A stretch of 64,000 bases of DNA from Plasmodiophora brassicae (GCA_039704465.1 JASFAU010000004.1:1426001-1490000), one strand, 5' to 3'; positions 1 through 11,723 are shown, counted from the stretch's first letter. Notes: generated by a model from the sequence alone, not told the origin. Numbers and translations: made by a program.

Positions 1-207
1 TGAGACCAGATACAGGCAGAGGTAGGTATAATCATCCCAATACTCATGCCAGTGCTGACATGTCTCTTCTTTCACCGGATTCACATTTCTCAGGAGATGG
101 TTCCGACAGAATCGAACCTAGCGAACCGCCGCCCTCGAACGCAACGACAAACGGTCTCACTAGTGAACCGTTCGGATCGGAGCTGGAGCGCTGGAAGTTC
201 TAAACGT
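1..207. other. Unassigned left edge
   Basis: No supported gene. The stretch lies downstream of the stop of the minus-strand URB1-like gene and could be its 3' flank or part of a gene cut by the window edge. Nothing recognisable is seen. Confidence 0.4.
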
Positions 208-3200
208 TTATGAAATGATCGTGTTCATAGCGTGTTGGAGGTACCGGCTGAGTTCAGGATTGTCGGTCGCGGTGTCATGCAGGTCAGATAGGGCCGCGAA
301 CAGGGCCACATCCGCCTGCCCTCGACAGCAATGAGAAATGGCTTGCGCGATGATGGCCAGGGAGCCGCCATCAGATGCCGGGCATAGCTGCAGCATTCGT
401 CCCAGGACGATATGACTGGACGGGTCAGCCTGCAGGTGGCCACACAGCCTCATAATAGCGGGCAGGTCACCTTCGTTATGCTCCTGCGTTGACATGTCAG
501 GGGTCCAACAAGGGCACCCAGTGCATGCAGAATATCAGCACATACCATGGTTCCCTCGGCATCGGTTAACCAGTCGGTTAGAGTAGCGGATGTCAGTGCA
601 AGGTCGACATGGAGATCACCGACGACGCAAGCTAGGCGGGCGGCAACCGGGAGCGACAGCCGGTGTCGCAGCGACCGCAGGCGATGGAAGAGCAGAGCGC
701 ACTGAGCGCGAACGCCCGCCGAGCAGGACATGGACAGGAAATGGACCGTCACCCGGGCTAGGCACGACATCGCACCTGAACGTGATACCGTCAGCGGCAG
801 CTGGACACGAGGCGCAACGTTGCAACACATTACCATCTTCTTCGATGTTAGCATGAATGAATGACAACAACGAATGCTTCTCAACCAGATCGGAACGACT
901 TCTCTGGACGTCGACGGCGGCTTCCAGAAGAGCCCACAGCTAGCAACGTCGTTAGCGAGCAGGTATGCAACGAGGCCGGCACCGTACCGGCTGTATGTCT
1001 CTGCCAACAGCATTGCTGTTGGCCAGCTGGGCATGCAGCGTGAGGATTCTCGGCCATAGGCCCGATTTCGCCATCGTCCGGGCCGAAGTATAATCAGACA
1101 GGCCGTCCGCCCAGCATTGCACGATCCACTGCATCTGACGCACCGGTTGGAAGGGATCGTTCATCTGGAACTCGTCTGTGGATGCGCTGCGTCAGCTGAA
1201 GGAATCGGCGAGGGTCAGCAGGTGGCCCTACCTGGGATCTTGCGAACAGGCAGCCAGGCCCGGCGGGCGAGTATCGTCGACGCGGTCTTGTACATCGGGT
1301 GGGCAGTACCCTTTCGCGAAACAACGCATTCGAACAGCGAGGCCCACAGCGACGCTGTTAACGAGGGGATCACAGGCAGGTCGGCTTCCCCGTCGTTGAC
1401 GTCACCGTCATCATCCTCGTCCGTCGTCACGACCGAGTTCCGAACAAGTTCGAGCAGGAGACGCGCCTAGCATTCAGTCAAACGACCGGCGATGAACAGA
1501 TGGGTTCCGCGTTGCACCTCGCTGCTTAAAGACGTCGAGCCGCACGACTGGACGCGATGCAAGAACGCGTACGAGCACGAACGGACATCGATACAGGCAC
1601 TGCACAGGCCACCTCGAATCACAAAACTGATGATGCCACAGTCTGCCAGAGGAAGCACATTTAGTCCAGGACGCTTCACGGGAACGCCGAAGTACCAGAG
1701 ATCTTGGCTGGCAGGGGACCGTTCAGGTCCGATCGGTCGAGAGCCGCTAGTGCCGCGGGGACTATCCAGCGTGGGTCGCCTCGGTTCTTCTTCACAATCG
1801 GGCGAACGCAATCCCAGAACCACTCGTTGTTGTTCCTTCCCGTCTTGTCACCGTCCAGCACCGAATACCCTTCGGCTGCGCTGCCGAATCGACGACCATG
1901 CAAGTCGAACGCCAAATGCCGATCTATTCATCAGCGCACTTAGACTGGGCGTGGTTATTCGGCAAACGGTGTTGGTACCTGCGGCCGCGAGGCAATCATA
2001 TCGTAGCAGGTCCAGTTCAGACAATGTCGCCCCATAGGCACGTAGCACCTCGTTGACGAGCTCAGCCGTAATTTCGGACCGTGTTTCCCAGGCAAGACAT
2101 GCCTTTCGCAAAGCGTCAGGGTTGTGAACCCATTCGATACTGTCGCCTGCGTCCTAAGGCCTCCGTCAGCACCGTTGTTTGCAAACTGAACATGCGCCAC
2201 CTTGAACCGTACCATTTCGTCTTCTAATACTCCGATGACACGATTCAGTTCATCGTCCATCCATTGGGGGACTGCAATTCCGATTGAAAACAGATCCTGG
2301 ATATCCACTTTAGAGAGGCGACAGCGCAATTTGCCAAAGGCACACCTTCTTAGCCTTTCCAAAGCGTTGGGGGCCTCCCTCGGCCAGGTATAGTTGACGA
2401 AGAAACTCTTCAAGTGGTTCGTTATCGAAACAGGTCCTGGTCAGAGTCGACAGCACGTCGCGGTCCAGGTCGCGAGACGCAATGAAATTGTCAACAGAGG
2501 GGGCATCGCACGCTAGGACGCTTTAGTTGGTTGTTCCTGAACGGCAAATCATCACGCGAAGTGTACCTTGCCACCGCGTCGGGACCAATGCTCGAACTAG
2601 AGGGAAGTGTGCCAGATGCTGCTGGGCCAACTTCAAACGATGCAGCACCGGGATTGACGGTGCTTGAATAATGATGGCAGAGCAGCAGGCCTCGTCAGAC
2701 AGTTCCGGCACAGGGAACCGTAGTGAAGGGAACCGTCTGGCGACAAGCGCACGCACCATCTGTACGAATTGTTGGTTCAGACACGCTACCTATTGCCGGA
2801 TGAACGCCTGCACCCACCTGCGAGTGCACGTTACTGGAACTCGGGTTGTGCTCCTTCCATGCACGTGCAAGTTCGTCATTGACAGTGAGAAGCAATGCGA
2901 CGTATTCGTCATCTGCCGATACAGGATTCTTCCCCAGCAGTCGAACGAGAAGCTCGTGACGATCGACACTGCGGAATGCTGTCGTCGACTAAGATACGAT
3001 GCCGGCAGGGTAGGACAAGCATAACAGACCTTCCGTGCGCAGATTGACAACGTCGTCGTCGCTGGGCCGAACTCGTTTCGACATGCGTGCACCTTCGTCA
3101 TCAGTCGGCGTGGCCAGTCCAAGGGCGCGCACAAGTGCAGAGACTCTCACGAACACGCGCGGGTCACAGGTGGTAACCAGGGAACGTAGAAGCTCCTCCC

Positions 3201-4967
3201 CAGGGACGTTACCTAGTTCCAAGCGTGTCAGAGTCGGCCGGTCTAATTACTCTGGCAACACAAACGAACCTGGGCGTGGCGCATTGCACAGCATTTCGAG
3301 GCGCATGAAGTCGGCAATGCGATCTCCGCCAACGATACGAGATGCAAACAGGGACCAAGGGGCATCACGGGGCAGCAATGAGGCCTCGATGTAGGCCCGA
3401 ATGCAGGACAGCCACAGGGGGTCATCGGGAGACGAGGCGCTCCTAATGACAACCTGAGAATCAGGTAGCATCGCCAGCGCCTACTCACACGGGTTATGAG
3501 CGATATCAAGAGACGTCCCATTGCGACATACCTGTTTTGAGCAACGACGCGCGAGTGTGACAACGATGCGTTGTGCAAGATGCACGACGAGGGGACTCTG
3601 TCGTTGGAGAGCAGACGACAGGACAGCTTTTGTTACTGGAGCCGGGAGCGCATCCTTGTCGGCATTAGATGGTAATGGCAGGCTTCGAAGCAACTGGTCG
3701 ACAAAGGTCGCGTTGCAGACGTAGCGGAAGGACAGACGTGGCTCAAGAGAGAATCGAAGGGCGGCCAGGTACGCAGACAGCACCACTGGAGAGCACAGAT
3801 CCGACTAGCGTTCGGAAATGAGGTTCACGATTTGACGCGATTCGCAGGCAACGGCGTACCTTGACCCAGTCGAGAACGATGGATCGCTGCTGGTTCGATG
3901 TGAACACGTCGAGGCTAGTGGCAGCGCGAACGGCGAGCGCGGTCGGCGTCTGGTTCGTCAGCAGAATATCTTGGAACAGTTTCAAGGCAAGCTCAGCCTA
4001 ACTGGGCCGTTAGCACACCCAAATAGCGACAGCGTGTTAGCGAGCAAGCTGTCAGCACCTTTCTGTCACCACCAGCGAGCAGATTCGTGCAACGACTCAG
4101 TACCGTCCCCGACAGCACAGGCGCCTACAAGCAGGACGCAATCAGAAATCACGAGCGACGAGAAGCCATCTGCTGCGCATACGAAAAGCTTGGTGTGGTT
4201 CGCAACCGCGTCGACGAAGACGCTCATTTGCGGTGCCGACAAAGTTTCCACATTCTGAAGCGTTAAGCGGGCCAACGCAGCAGCACCGTCAATTGTGAGC
4301 GCAACTCTGTCAGAGGGGCACTGGTTACATCCCGATGCCTGAACAGAGAAAACAGTGGACGTACCTAGGGCATTCTTGAAGAGCGTTGATAATCACATGA
4401 GTAGTCGCCGGCGTACTATGGCGCCACACGCGCTGGCTCCTGAAATCAGCATCAGCGAGGGTGTCCTGGAGCAGCAAGAATGAGCGCTGACCAGTTGATC
4501 CGACGCAGGATGTTGTGGCCACAGCGCTTCACAACAAGGCTGCACAGCTGGACAGCATTCCTTCTAACGTTCTTGTCGTCTGACGCTAGATGCGACGCGA
4601 TCTGCCCGTAGACTTGAGCGGAACAGCAGAACTCGGCGACGGTCCTATTAGCCGTTATTGTGGTTCCATACGACGGTATGGGTAGCGATTATTACCTGAT
4701 CTGTTCTCGACATGTATCACAGCTGTGCATCAGGAGCGAAGAAATGCAATAGAATGTGGCAGAGACGGTTGCAACCGGGACACTAGGGCCTCGCGTAATA
4801 ACGGAAAACAGTTCGGTCGCGCATGGCGACACCTTGAGGTAGGCATGCAGGGTATGGTAATTATCGTCATGCATAGACCGCGATAGACGCTCAACATTGG
4901 ACCGTATGCGGTCAGAGGGACTGCCCTGAATACCCACAAGAATGTCATGCAGACTTTCGTCGGCCAT
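208..4967 (-). CDS. URB1/Npa1-like ribosome biogenesis protein (multi-exon)
   Basis: URB1 (Npa1) is a large nucleolar helical-repeat protein needed early in 60S subunit assembly. The N-terminal exon (4967 downwards) has the family feature of a segment like YLKVSPCATELF, matching the conserved 'YLxxSPxxxELF' stretch. Near the C-terminus, HPMYKTASTILARR is followed, after removal of a 56-nt GTAGGG...CACAG intron (about 1163-1218), by RKIPDEFQMNDPF and then MQWIVQCWADGLSDYTSA. This order matches the family's 'HPLY...F.L.RP..D...IP.F' and 'W.L..L.dGL' motifs. The rest is a string of short exons of helical, low-identity sequence between about 1430 and 4690 that I could not join with certainty. The start is the ATG at 4967. 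Total coding length would suit a protein of about 1200-1400 residues, shorter than animal URB1. The alternative is another ARM/HEAT-repeat protein. Confidence 0.5.
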
Positions 4968-5796
4968 GGTGTTGTTACCGTGTCCGCAATGACCGCCACG
5001 GAGTCCGCCACGGAGTCCGCAGTCAGAGGGCAGTAATGGAAAAGGTCGCGGCCTCGCTCAACCCCTGGGTGCCCCCAATGCATCGTCCATCCTCCGGGCC
5101 ATCGGCCATTGCCAATTGCCCATTCGTATTGCCAATTGCCCATTCGCAATCGTCCAAATGCCCACCGATTCCTTATTACCCGTTGATCACACACCACTGC
5201 CAATCGCAATCTGATTCCATCGTCTTTGCCCAATTGTCGTTATCCGTTGGGTCGGATAGTACGATGCAATTTCCCAGGTTGACTGTATACGCCGAATGGA
5301 CGGGAAGTCGGGGCGTGGCAGATCGGGCAGTGCGTCATGGTTAGTTCGCCCATTTGGCAGGTTGGCATTATGAATGTGCACCTTACGTTTGCCTGGCGTG
5401 CAGAACAACTTCAAGCAGAGGACGCGTTGGCCACGTGATACTTTGCTTCGTCGAATCCATTGGCATTACTGGAATCCCTTTTGAGCCGCCTGGAGTTCCT
5501 GACGTCTCAAAACGATTTTGGGGTACTGATCGATAGGTAGCGTCAATCTCCTCATCACACTCGTGGGGGGAACCGTCGAGCACTTGGACTCGTCGAAGCG
5601 ACTCAGAGCAGCACGACATCTACCTAGTCGCGTATGGTGCATGACTGAGCGAAAGTGAGGTAAGTGACGCTATCGCTCCTGGAATGGGCTGATAACACCC
5701 AGCACGTCGTGCAGTACAACACGTCACAGCCAACCCGCTTCACGTATGTGTTTGAATAAAGGCGCCTGCATTCCACTGTCTATCTAGATTGGACAC
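4968..5796. other. Intergenic region between URB1-like gene and MCM10
   Basis: About 830 bp with no firm gene. It carries short tandem repeats. A minus-strand open frame (5619 to 5383, 78 codons, polar, cysteine near the start) is possible but has no recognised domain and may be chance. Confidence 0.4.
5108..5146. repeat. Two direct copies of a 19-bp repeat
   Basis: The unit ATTGCCAATTGCCCATTCG occurs at 5108-5126 and 5128-5146. A related partial copy lies just upstream and a 12-bp direct duplication (GCCACGGAGTCC) lies near 5000. It contains CCAAT-like cores and sits in the promoter-side gap of the minus-strand URB1-like gene, so it may be regulatory or simple slippage. Confidence 0.8.
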
Positions 5797-8335
5797 TCAG
5801 GCGCTCAAAACATGGGGCAATTGATTGCTGGTATGGAAATCGATCGCACGCAGCCGTTTGGCCTACGTTTCAGTCGTGACTCGTTTCCACTCGAGTGAGC
5901 AATGTTGCCCATCAAGCGAGTTGAAGTCTCACAATCAGGTTTACTCACGAAACTGCTTCTTCTCGTTCGTGATGCGAAGCTTGTCGTTGAGCTGGACGCA
6001 GTCTTTGCCCTAGGAGAAACGACAACCCGCTTAGCATGCCGGTGAGACCGTGGTAAGAGGCAACACTGTTGACGCGAAACCTTGTATAAGGATGTCCTCG
6101 CCCAATCTCGCTGCCCGCAACGTGTACAATTGGTATCAGGTTCCAGTTTCCCAAGCACGCTGATGGACGCATGTTAGCAGCAGAAATGCAATAAACATGC
6201 AAGCGTGACGAAACTCTTGACGCGAGTGGCAGATACGGCACTTAAAGAATCGCTTCTTCGCAATCGCCTCAAGAGGCTTGTGACCCTGGCTTCGGCAGTA
6301 CTCTGACTGCTTCTGCAGCGTCGTGTGGCACTGCATACATATGAACGTTTTCACATCCTGGCTTCTGATTGTTTGCATTTTCTCTGCCAGCTGCTCCTTC
6401 TGCTCCATGAAATCCATCCGGCTCTCCAAACGATCATGGTCCTCCTGAACGCAGCGTTAGCAGTCGGACAGGAGCTTCTAGCCAGAGCGCCCACCTTTTC
6501 AACGAGGTGCTGATTGGTCGATTTCTGGGCCAATATGGCTTGCCCTTCAGCTGAATCCATTGTCAGGTTGCCAAAGAGTTTCCGCGCTGCAGAAAAGGCG
6601 AGTCAGACACCGATCTGTCGTCACGTGAGACGGGCCTACAGGCAGGTGGAGTGCTGATAAACCGTTGCCTCAGTTGGTCAGACGAGCGACGGGACACGTC
6701 ACCCTTCATGGCATCCAGTTCTGTTGCTGTTGAGGACACGTCTCAGCACATCTATGCACCACAGGATCTTCAAGACGACCCGGTCACCTAGTGCAGCGCT
6801 GTTCGGATCTCTCTTCGCAACTGGTCGTCCGCCCAATGCAACAATAGCCCTTTTCATGCTCGTGGTTACATCCAGGTCAATATCATCGTCATCGCCGTCC
6901 ATTCCGCGCCCTTCAAACCAGGTGAGAATACAGCCGCTGCTATCCGGCAGATGAAACCCCAAGCAGCATCACCTAAAACGGGACGATTTGATGCGGAAGT
7001 AGCAATCTGCTTTTCCAAGTAAAGCGGCCGCCCCGTGCTGGCATTGACAATTGGTTTCCGTGCAGAATTGCTTCGCTCTGCAACGTGGATGATCAGCCAG
7101 CGATTATTTGACGCGCCAACACGCCATAATACGCATGCAGACCAGCCCGTTTTCCTTGGCGTCTGCTACAGAGACAGAAGGCGTATCGGGTTGCTTCCTC
7201 TTGACCCTGGCCTCTCTCTGGAACCGCCTGAGTCTACAACGCAGACAGCGTTGCAAGTGCTTACAGTGCAAACTGGGACATATCTCCCGCCAACGGACAC
7301 GCCTGCCATCTTGGAGCGGATCGCGGGATGGTTGCTTCTGAAATCGTTCCGAGCGCCGCCATGCTGCAAATCCATCCGCGCGTTGGACATCTTCTTATCT
7401 GTGGACTGATTGAGACAGGTGACGCAACAGACGAGGGGATTGAACCTCACAGGCGGCTTTCACATGGAACACGCAGTAGTCGCCCTTGCTGCGATCGATC
7501 GGCATCGTGCACTGGTTGCCATCTTTCCGCCTGCCTTTGCAGGTCCCGAAATCCATGGCCTGCCCGATAAGAAGGACCTGGTCCATCTCGGTAATGCTGA
7601 TGGCCGGTGATGCCGATCCACGATCGCTGCCCCGATCAGGGAGCACTTCCGGATTCGCGACGCAAACCACACAGCCTTCGGTCGCCGACAACCATAAACT
7701 AGAAGGGAACGCCGTCAACGCTTCCTTCTAGTATGAAACAGCAACGTACTCGTTGGCAGCCTTGTCGAACAAGAGCAACTTCATCGTGTTTTCCTTCAGA
7801 TCTGCAGTTGGTGATCAGAAACGAGTTGCCATGGAGAACGTCGTCGACGACGGACCGGTGAGGTTCCAGACGAGGAACTTCTTCCCGTTCGCCTGCACGC
7901 TGCCGTTCATACCAACGATACATTGCATGCTGACCTGGCCGAACGCACCGTTGTCTTTGCGTTTCGGGACACGATGACCCCGAACAGCGCCCAATTCTGA
8001 TCATTCGGGGCCGTTGCCTGGCGCCGGACATGCGCGAACGGCACGATCGTCATCGGTCGAACCTTCATCTCAACGATATCGCTCGACGTATAGCGATTCA
8101 CGATCCGCCACCGCGTCACCGGGTCAACGTGGATATCCTGTTTGGCCCCGGTCGCTTTCGCGAACGCGGGTGTGGAGGCAGGCTTCACAGGTGGCGCCTG
8201 CGCCACCTCCGACTTCGCGGCAGGGCGCGACTCGACTGCAGGAGCCGATGACACCGCATCCCTGGTGTCCTCCACGTTCTCGTCGTCATCGCTGCCCAGC
8301 AGAGCCAGCATGATGTCGACATTGCTGGCCGACAT
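5797..8335 (-). CDS. MCM10: MCM10 replication initiation factor
   Basis: MCM10 binds the CMG helicase and DNA polymerase alpha at replication origins and forks. The ATG at 8335 starts an acidic N-terminus, followed by the OB-fold (DPVTRWRIVNRYTSSDIVE and NWALFGVIVSRN, about 8150-7990, then continuing to about 7740). The zf-primase zinc finger at about 7560-7480 reads GTCKGRRKDGNQC...DYCVFHV, the CX9C...CX2H type pattern of the family. The C-terminal part (about 6560-6240) has ILAQKSTNQHLVEK, then a coiled segment (MDFMEQKEQLAEKM) and a CxxC...C...H...FFKCRIC zinc finger, matching the vertebrate-type C-terminal domain. The last exons run through KDCVQLNDKLRIT and AKRLRAIDFHTSN to TGA at 5797-5799. 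At least six short introns are needed (for example about 6455-6504 and 5855-5940). It is head-to-head with the RMI2-like gene. Confidence 0.92.
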
Positions 8336-8709
8336 TGGCGCGACGACGGCCCCCTGCGACAGGACGCAACTCCGCCGCCGCCACCACCACGACACCCCCG
8401 ATGCTGTTGCCAACCCACACCCACCCGTTCCGCCGCGTCCATTGTCATCCAACGGGCAGTGACCTGTAAACCAGGTGGACCGCCCCGTGCATGCGTTGCA
8501 AAGCATTGCCCCGGCTGGTGTATCCGGGCCGTGTATCGACTTAGTAATGCTCTGGACCGTGTTGCCGCAGCGAACAGCATCCAGTTGGCGTAGCCTTGGC
8601 ACGCCTAACCATGCCAGTGTAATCACGTTCGCCACTCTGAGCAGCAACTTGCCTGCCATGCCGGCGGCACGGCACTATGTAGGGAGCGGCGCCACCGGTC
8701 AACCAAACG
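8336..8709. promoter_or_regulatory. Shared 5' region of MCM10 and RMI2-like gene
   Basis: A 374-bp gap separates the two divergent starts. The minus strand stays open upstream of the MCM10 ATG, so a longer MCM10 N-terminus cannot be excluded. It is probably a bidirectional promoter and no specific site was recognised. Confidence 0.4.
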
Positions 8710-9108
8710 ATGCGGAGCGAAGCCCAGTTTGCGCCACAGGCCCACAGCGTCGCTGCGAAATTAGTGGCGCCGCGCAGCACAAGCCGTCGATCGGAAATGG
8801 TTCGTTTCGGTTTCGCGTACCTGTCCGCCCTTGTGGCGCGTGTGTTCCTAAGCGATCGCAATGCCGCTCTCATATTCCAGGCCAGTGACGGAACGGGCAT
8901 TGCTGTACGCGTGTCGAGCGCCGCGGCGTTCTCTCCGGTGATTGGGGACCTGGTTGCTGCCGTTGGGAGGATCGGCACCGTTCCCCTGCCGATCGACAAT
9001 GCCGAGCTACAACTGGTTGCCAGGTTCATCAATGATGCTCCCGAAAACGATGTATGGTCACGGCGCCAATGCAACCAACCCCACAGACCACAGGCTGAGT
9101 GTCGTTGA
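8710..9108 (+). CDS. RMI2-like OB-fold protein
   Basis: RMI2 is the small OB-fold partner of RMI1 in the BLM-TOP3-RMI dissolvasome. This 132-residue frame has a basic N-terminus, then a strand pattern that follows RMI2: ALVARVFLSDRNAALIFQ, DGTGIAVRV, a 'PVIGDLVAAVGRI' segment equal to the family's 'GKYVMVMGVV', then ELQLVARFIND and NDVW, like RMI2's 'LQAVKMTDLSDNP...LW'. Length is close to human RMI2 (147 aa). The start could also be the ATG at 8797. The last 59 bases overlap the start of the ankyrin gene in another frame, so one of the two ends may be altered by splicing. Other small OB-fold proteins (RPA2, TEN1) remain possible. Confidence 0.45.
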   Translation: MRSEAQFAPQAHSVAAKLVAPRSTSRRSEMVRFGFAYLSALVARVFLSDRNAALIFQASDGTGIAVRVSSAAAFSPVIGDLVAAVGRIGTVPLPIDNAELQLVARFINDAPENDVWSRRQCNQPHRPQAECR

Positions 9109-9937
9109 ACAGGTCCCCCATCTCACTGAATGGGCCAGGGATAATCTCGGGTCGATGTCGGTGTATCAGATGCTGCCGGCTGTCAATCACCTGGAGATGC
9201 GGTCGCTGGCCACGGCAGTCATGTCGACGTGTCGTACCTGGGGCGACATCTCAGCGATGCGCAGTCGGGTCGGTAACGACGCGCTATGGTTTGCTGTTGA
9301 TAACGCTCCCGCCGTCGTCCGACTCCGTCAGACCGCCGAAACCGACGTCCAGAAGGCGATCGTGAAGCAGCTTCCTGATCTCGTCGTCTCAGGTGGCAAC
9401 GTGACCTTCATCAACGAGGCGTACTGGGACGACTGGGGGAACCTGCTGCACTGGGCGACACGGGAACAAGACGTGTTGCTCGTGGAGATGCTACTGCATA
9501 TTCCCGGGCTCGATGTTAACGCGCGCGATTTCGGCATGAAGGCAACGCCGCTGCATCGAGCAGCGCATTTGAACGACGACGTCTTCATCAGGTTGCTGCT
9601 GGCTGCACCCGGGATCGACGTCAATGCTCCTGACGTGGACTGTTTCACACCACTGCACTGGGCCGTGATCGCTGAAAACGCCAGCATCATTCGGCTGCTG
9701 CTGAAGGCACCCGGCATCAACGTCAACGCGGGCGACGACTCCGGGGAGACCCCGCTGCACAAAGCCGTGCAAGAAGGCAACCTCGCCATCGTCAAAGTAC
9801 TTCTGCTGGAGGCACCAGGCATCAATGTCGATGCGGTCGACGCTCTCAACCAAACTGCAGTGGACATGGCCAGATCCGAACCTCGCTACCAGGAGATCGT
9901 AGCCCTGGTGCAGGCGTGCACCGGCGCGCTACGATAA
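9050..9937 (+). CDS. Ankyrin-repeat protein with F-box-like N-terminus
   Basis: A single-exon protein of about 295 residues. Residues about 36-70 (SVYQMLPAVNHLEMRSLATA) look like an F-box or similar helical domain. From about residue 120 four ankyrin repeats follow, with units such as NLLHWATREQDVLLVEMLL, TPLHRAAHLNDDVFIRLLL, TPLHWAVIAENASIIRLLL and TPLHKAVQEGNLAIVKVLL. Each is joined by a near-identical 'PGI(D/N)VNA' turn, a sign of internal duplication. It is probably an adaptor, possibly for a Cullin-RING ligase. The ATG at 9155 would be an alternative start that avoids the overlap with the RMI2-like gene. Confidence 0.85.
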   Translation: MYGHGANATNPTDHRLSVVEQVPHLTEWARDNLGSMSVYQMLPAVNHLEMRSLATAVMSTCRTWGDISAMRSRVGNDALWFAVDNAPAVVRLRQTAETDVQKAIVKQLPDLVVSGGNVTFINEAYWDDWGNLLHWATREQDVLLVEMLLHIPGLDVNARDFGMKATPLHRAAHLNDDVFIRLLLAAPGIDVNAPDVDCFTPLHWAVIAENASIIRLLLKAPGINVNAGDDSGETPLHKAVQEGNLAIVKVLLLEAPGINVDAVDALNQTAVDMARSEPRYQEIVALVQACTGALR

Positions 9938-10483
9938 AATTCACCGTTGGCCGCACCCTGCACTCAGAGCCGTCGGGCGTCTTCACTGACTACAAAATGA
10001 CCTGTCGTCACGGGCCCCGGGAACCGATTCTGCAAGCGCCACTCGCGTCGCCGCCACCCGTGTCTGACGTGTCGAACGCTGTGCGTCTGCCTGTAGAGTG
10101 TTCGACAGTGGGGTTCCGAAAATAGCGCTGCGACGAGACGCTGGCCTCGTGCGCACGCGGCGTTGATCCGTCGAGGGGAGCTACTCGGTCGTCCGTCATT
10201 TGCGTTTGTCGTGGATCGGGCAGCGGTTGCCTGCGTTGGCGCGTCTCATGCCCGGCACAGGCACTGGCGGGTCGCTGTTGAATCATCGCACCTGGGTCCT
10301 GTGGTGACACACCCTGCTCCTGGCCGGTGGTGACTCCCACTGGGTGGCACTACCCACCGACTGCGTGATCTAATCTGACTGCCCAACCCACACTTTGTTG
10401 TTAACTCGAACTATCAAATCCTCCACCACCACCACCACCACCACCACCACCACCACCACCGACATCCCGAATCCATCACGCTG
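9938..10483. other. Intergenic region upstream of the G alpha gene
   Basis: About 546 bp. Apart from the CAC microsatellite near its right end no gene or site is recognised. Open frames on both strands here look like chance. Confidence 0.5.
10422..10460. repeat. (CCA)13 trinucleotide repeat
   Basis: Thirteen uninterrupted CCA units end 23 bases before the ATG of the G alpha gene, so they would lie in its 5' UTR or core promoter. It is a pure microsatellite, likely length-variable. Confidence 0.95.
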
Positions 10484-11680
10484 ATGACTGCTCTGTTCAA
10501 ATCCTTCATCTCGACGTCGTCGCGAAAATCAACCTCAGCGGCACCGACGAAGAGGTTGTCGGCGGCGACGCGCGCGACCACACCGTCCGTCGTCGTTCGT
10601 CGCCTGCCGCCCACATCGCCGACGACACCCGTCAGCGGGCGCGTTGTCGTCCTGGGATGCGGCGGCAGCGGCAAGACGACGCTGTTTCGTCAGATGTCGG
10701 CACAGTCGTGGACGTCGCTGGACCTGCAATCCATGACGACCGTCATCCATGGCATTATCGCCATCGCCATTAAGACGCTGGTCAGCGGTGCCGCACGTCT
10801 ACACGCGCAGCGCCCTGATCTCGGCACCGCGATCATGTCGGGAACGCCCGTCGCCCGCTCCGCCAACTACGTCATGACCCAGTTACGGGACGACGACGTG
10901 CTCGGCTCTCGTGCCGCTCGCCACATCGCCCGTCTCTGGGCGGACCCGGCCATCCGACGAACGTTCGACCTTCGCGTGCGGTTCGGGATCAATGTCCCCG
11001 ACTCGACCCCGTACTTCCTGTCCCGGATCGGGGCGATCGCCGACCCGTCGTACGTGCCGAGCAGCCAGGATTGCCTGTACGGCGTCGTCCGATCCACCGG
11101 CATCCAAGAGTCGACGATGCCGACGTCGTTCGGGTCCGTCGTCCAGATCATCGATGTCGGCGGGCGTCGCCACGAACGCCGCAAATGGTCCAAGGTCATG
11201 CACGACGTGCTCGCCGTCGTGTACGTCGTCTCCATCGGCGACTTTGACGCCGTCTGCGAGGAGGATGGCGTGACGAACCGCCTAATGGAATCGCTGGCCG
11301 TGTTCGAACACATTGCGCGCACGCAGCCGGTCCCGATCGTTCTGGTGCTGACCAAGACGGATCAGTTGCAGGCGGCGCTGAACCGTACGCGGGTCACCGA
11401 CCTGTTCCCGTCGTACCACGGCGACCCGCGTGACGTGAACCGCGCCGTCGCCTTCTTCAAGGCGCTGTTCCTGTCCAAGATCACGAGGCCGGGCCCCATC
11501 TGCCAGCATTGCACCGTCCTGCAATGCAACGCGACGGACCGGCAGTCGACGGCCGCGTCGGTCAGGACCATCCGCGATATCGTCGACAGGCAGGTGGCGA
11601 TCCGGAACGAGAACGCAGCGCTGTCCCGGTCGTCGTCGTCGTCGTCGCGAGCGTGGCGCCCCAGCAGCCGAGGCGCCTAA
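10484..11680 (+). CDS. Divergent heterotrimeric G-protein alpha subunit
   Basis: A 398-residue intronless G alpha homologue. G1 P-loop is GCGGSGKTT at about residue 60 (usual GAGESGKST). Switch I is VVRSTGIQE, switch II DVGGRRHERRKW, G4 LTKTD (usual NKxD) and G5 CNATD (usual TCAT). Between P-loop and switch I lies an all-helical domain of normal size. Relative to G alpha-i numbering, E43 is G, the arginine finger R178 is V and the catalytic Q204 is R, whereas the Mg-binding Ser/Thr, DVGG and the Lys/Asp of G4 remain. The protein should still bind nucleotide but hydrolyse GTP poorly or differently. It lacks an MG-start myristoylation motif and ends in a Ser/Arg-rich tail rather than the receptor-binding helix. 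The cAMP-binding gene follows about 45 bp downstream on the same strand. Confidence 0.9.
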   Translation: MTALFKSFISTSSRKSTSAAPTKRLSAATRATTPSVVVRRLPPTSPTTPVSGRVVVLGCGGSGKTTLFRQMSAQSWTSLDLQSMTTVIHGIIAIAIKTLVSGAARLHAQRPDLGTAIMSGTPVARSANYVMTQLRDDDVLGSRAARHIARLWADPAIRRTFDLRVRFGINVPDSTPYFLSRIGAIADPSYVPSSQDCLYGVVRSTGIQESTMPTSFGSVVQIIDVGGRRHERRKWSKVMHDVLAVVYVVSIGDFDAVCEEDGVTNRLMESLAVFEHIARTQPVPIVLVLTKTDQLQAALNRTRVTDLFPSYHGDPRDVNRAVAFFKALFLSKITRPGPICQHCTVLQCNATDRQSTAASVRTIRDIVDRQVAIRNENAALSRSSSSSSRAWRPSSRGA

Positions 11681-11723
11681 GTCATCAGCCAATATATTAT
11701 ATACCGTTGAGCAGATCAGTCGT

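Noticed and set aside
10422..10460. CRISPR-like or regulatory array
   Set aside because: It is a pure CCA trinucleotide microsatellite without spacers, in a eukaryotic sequence.
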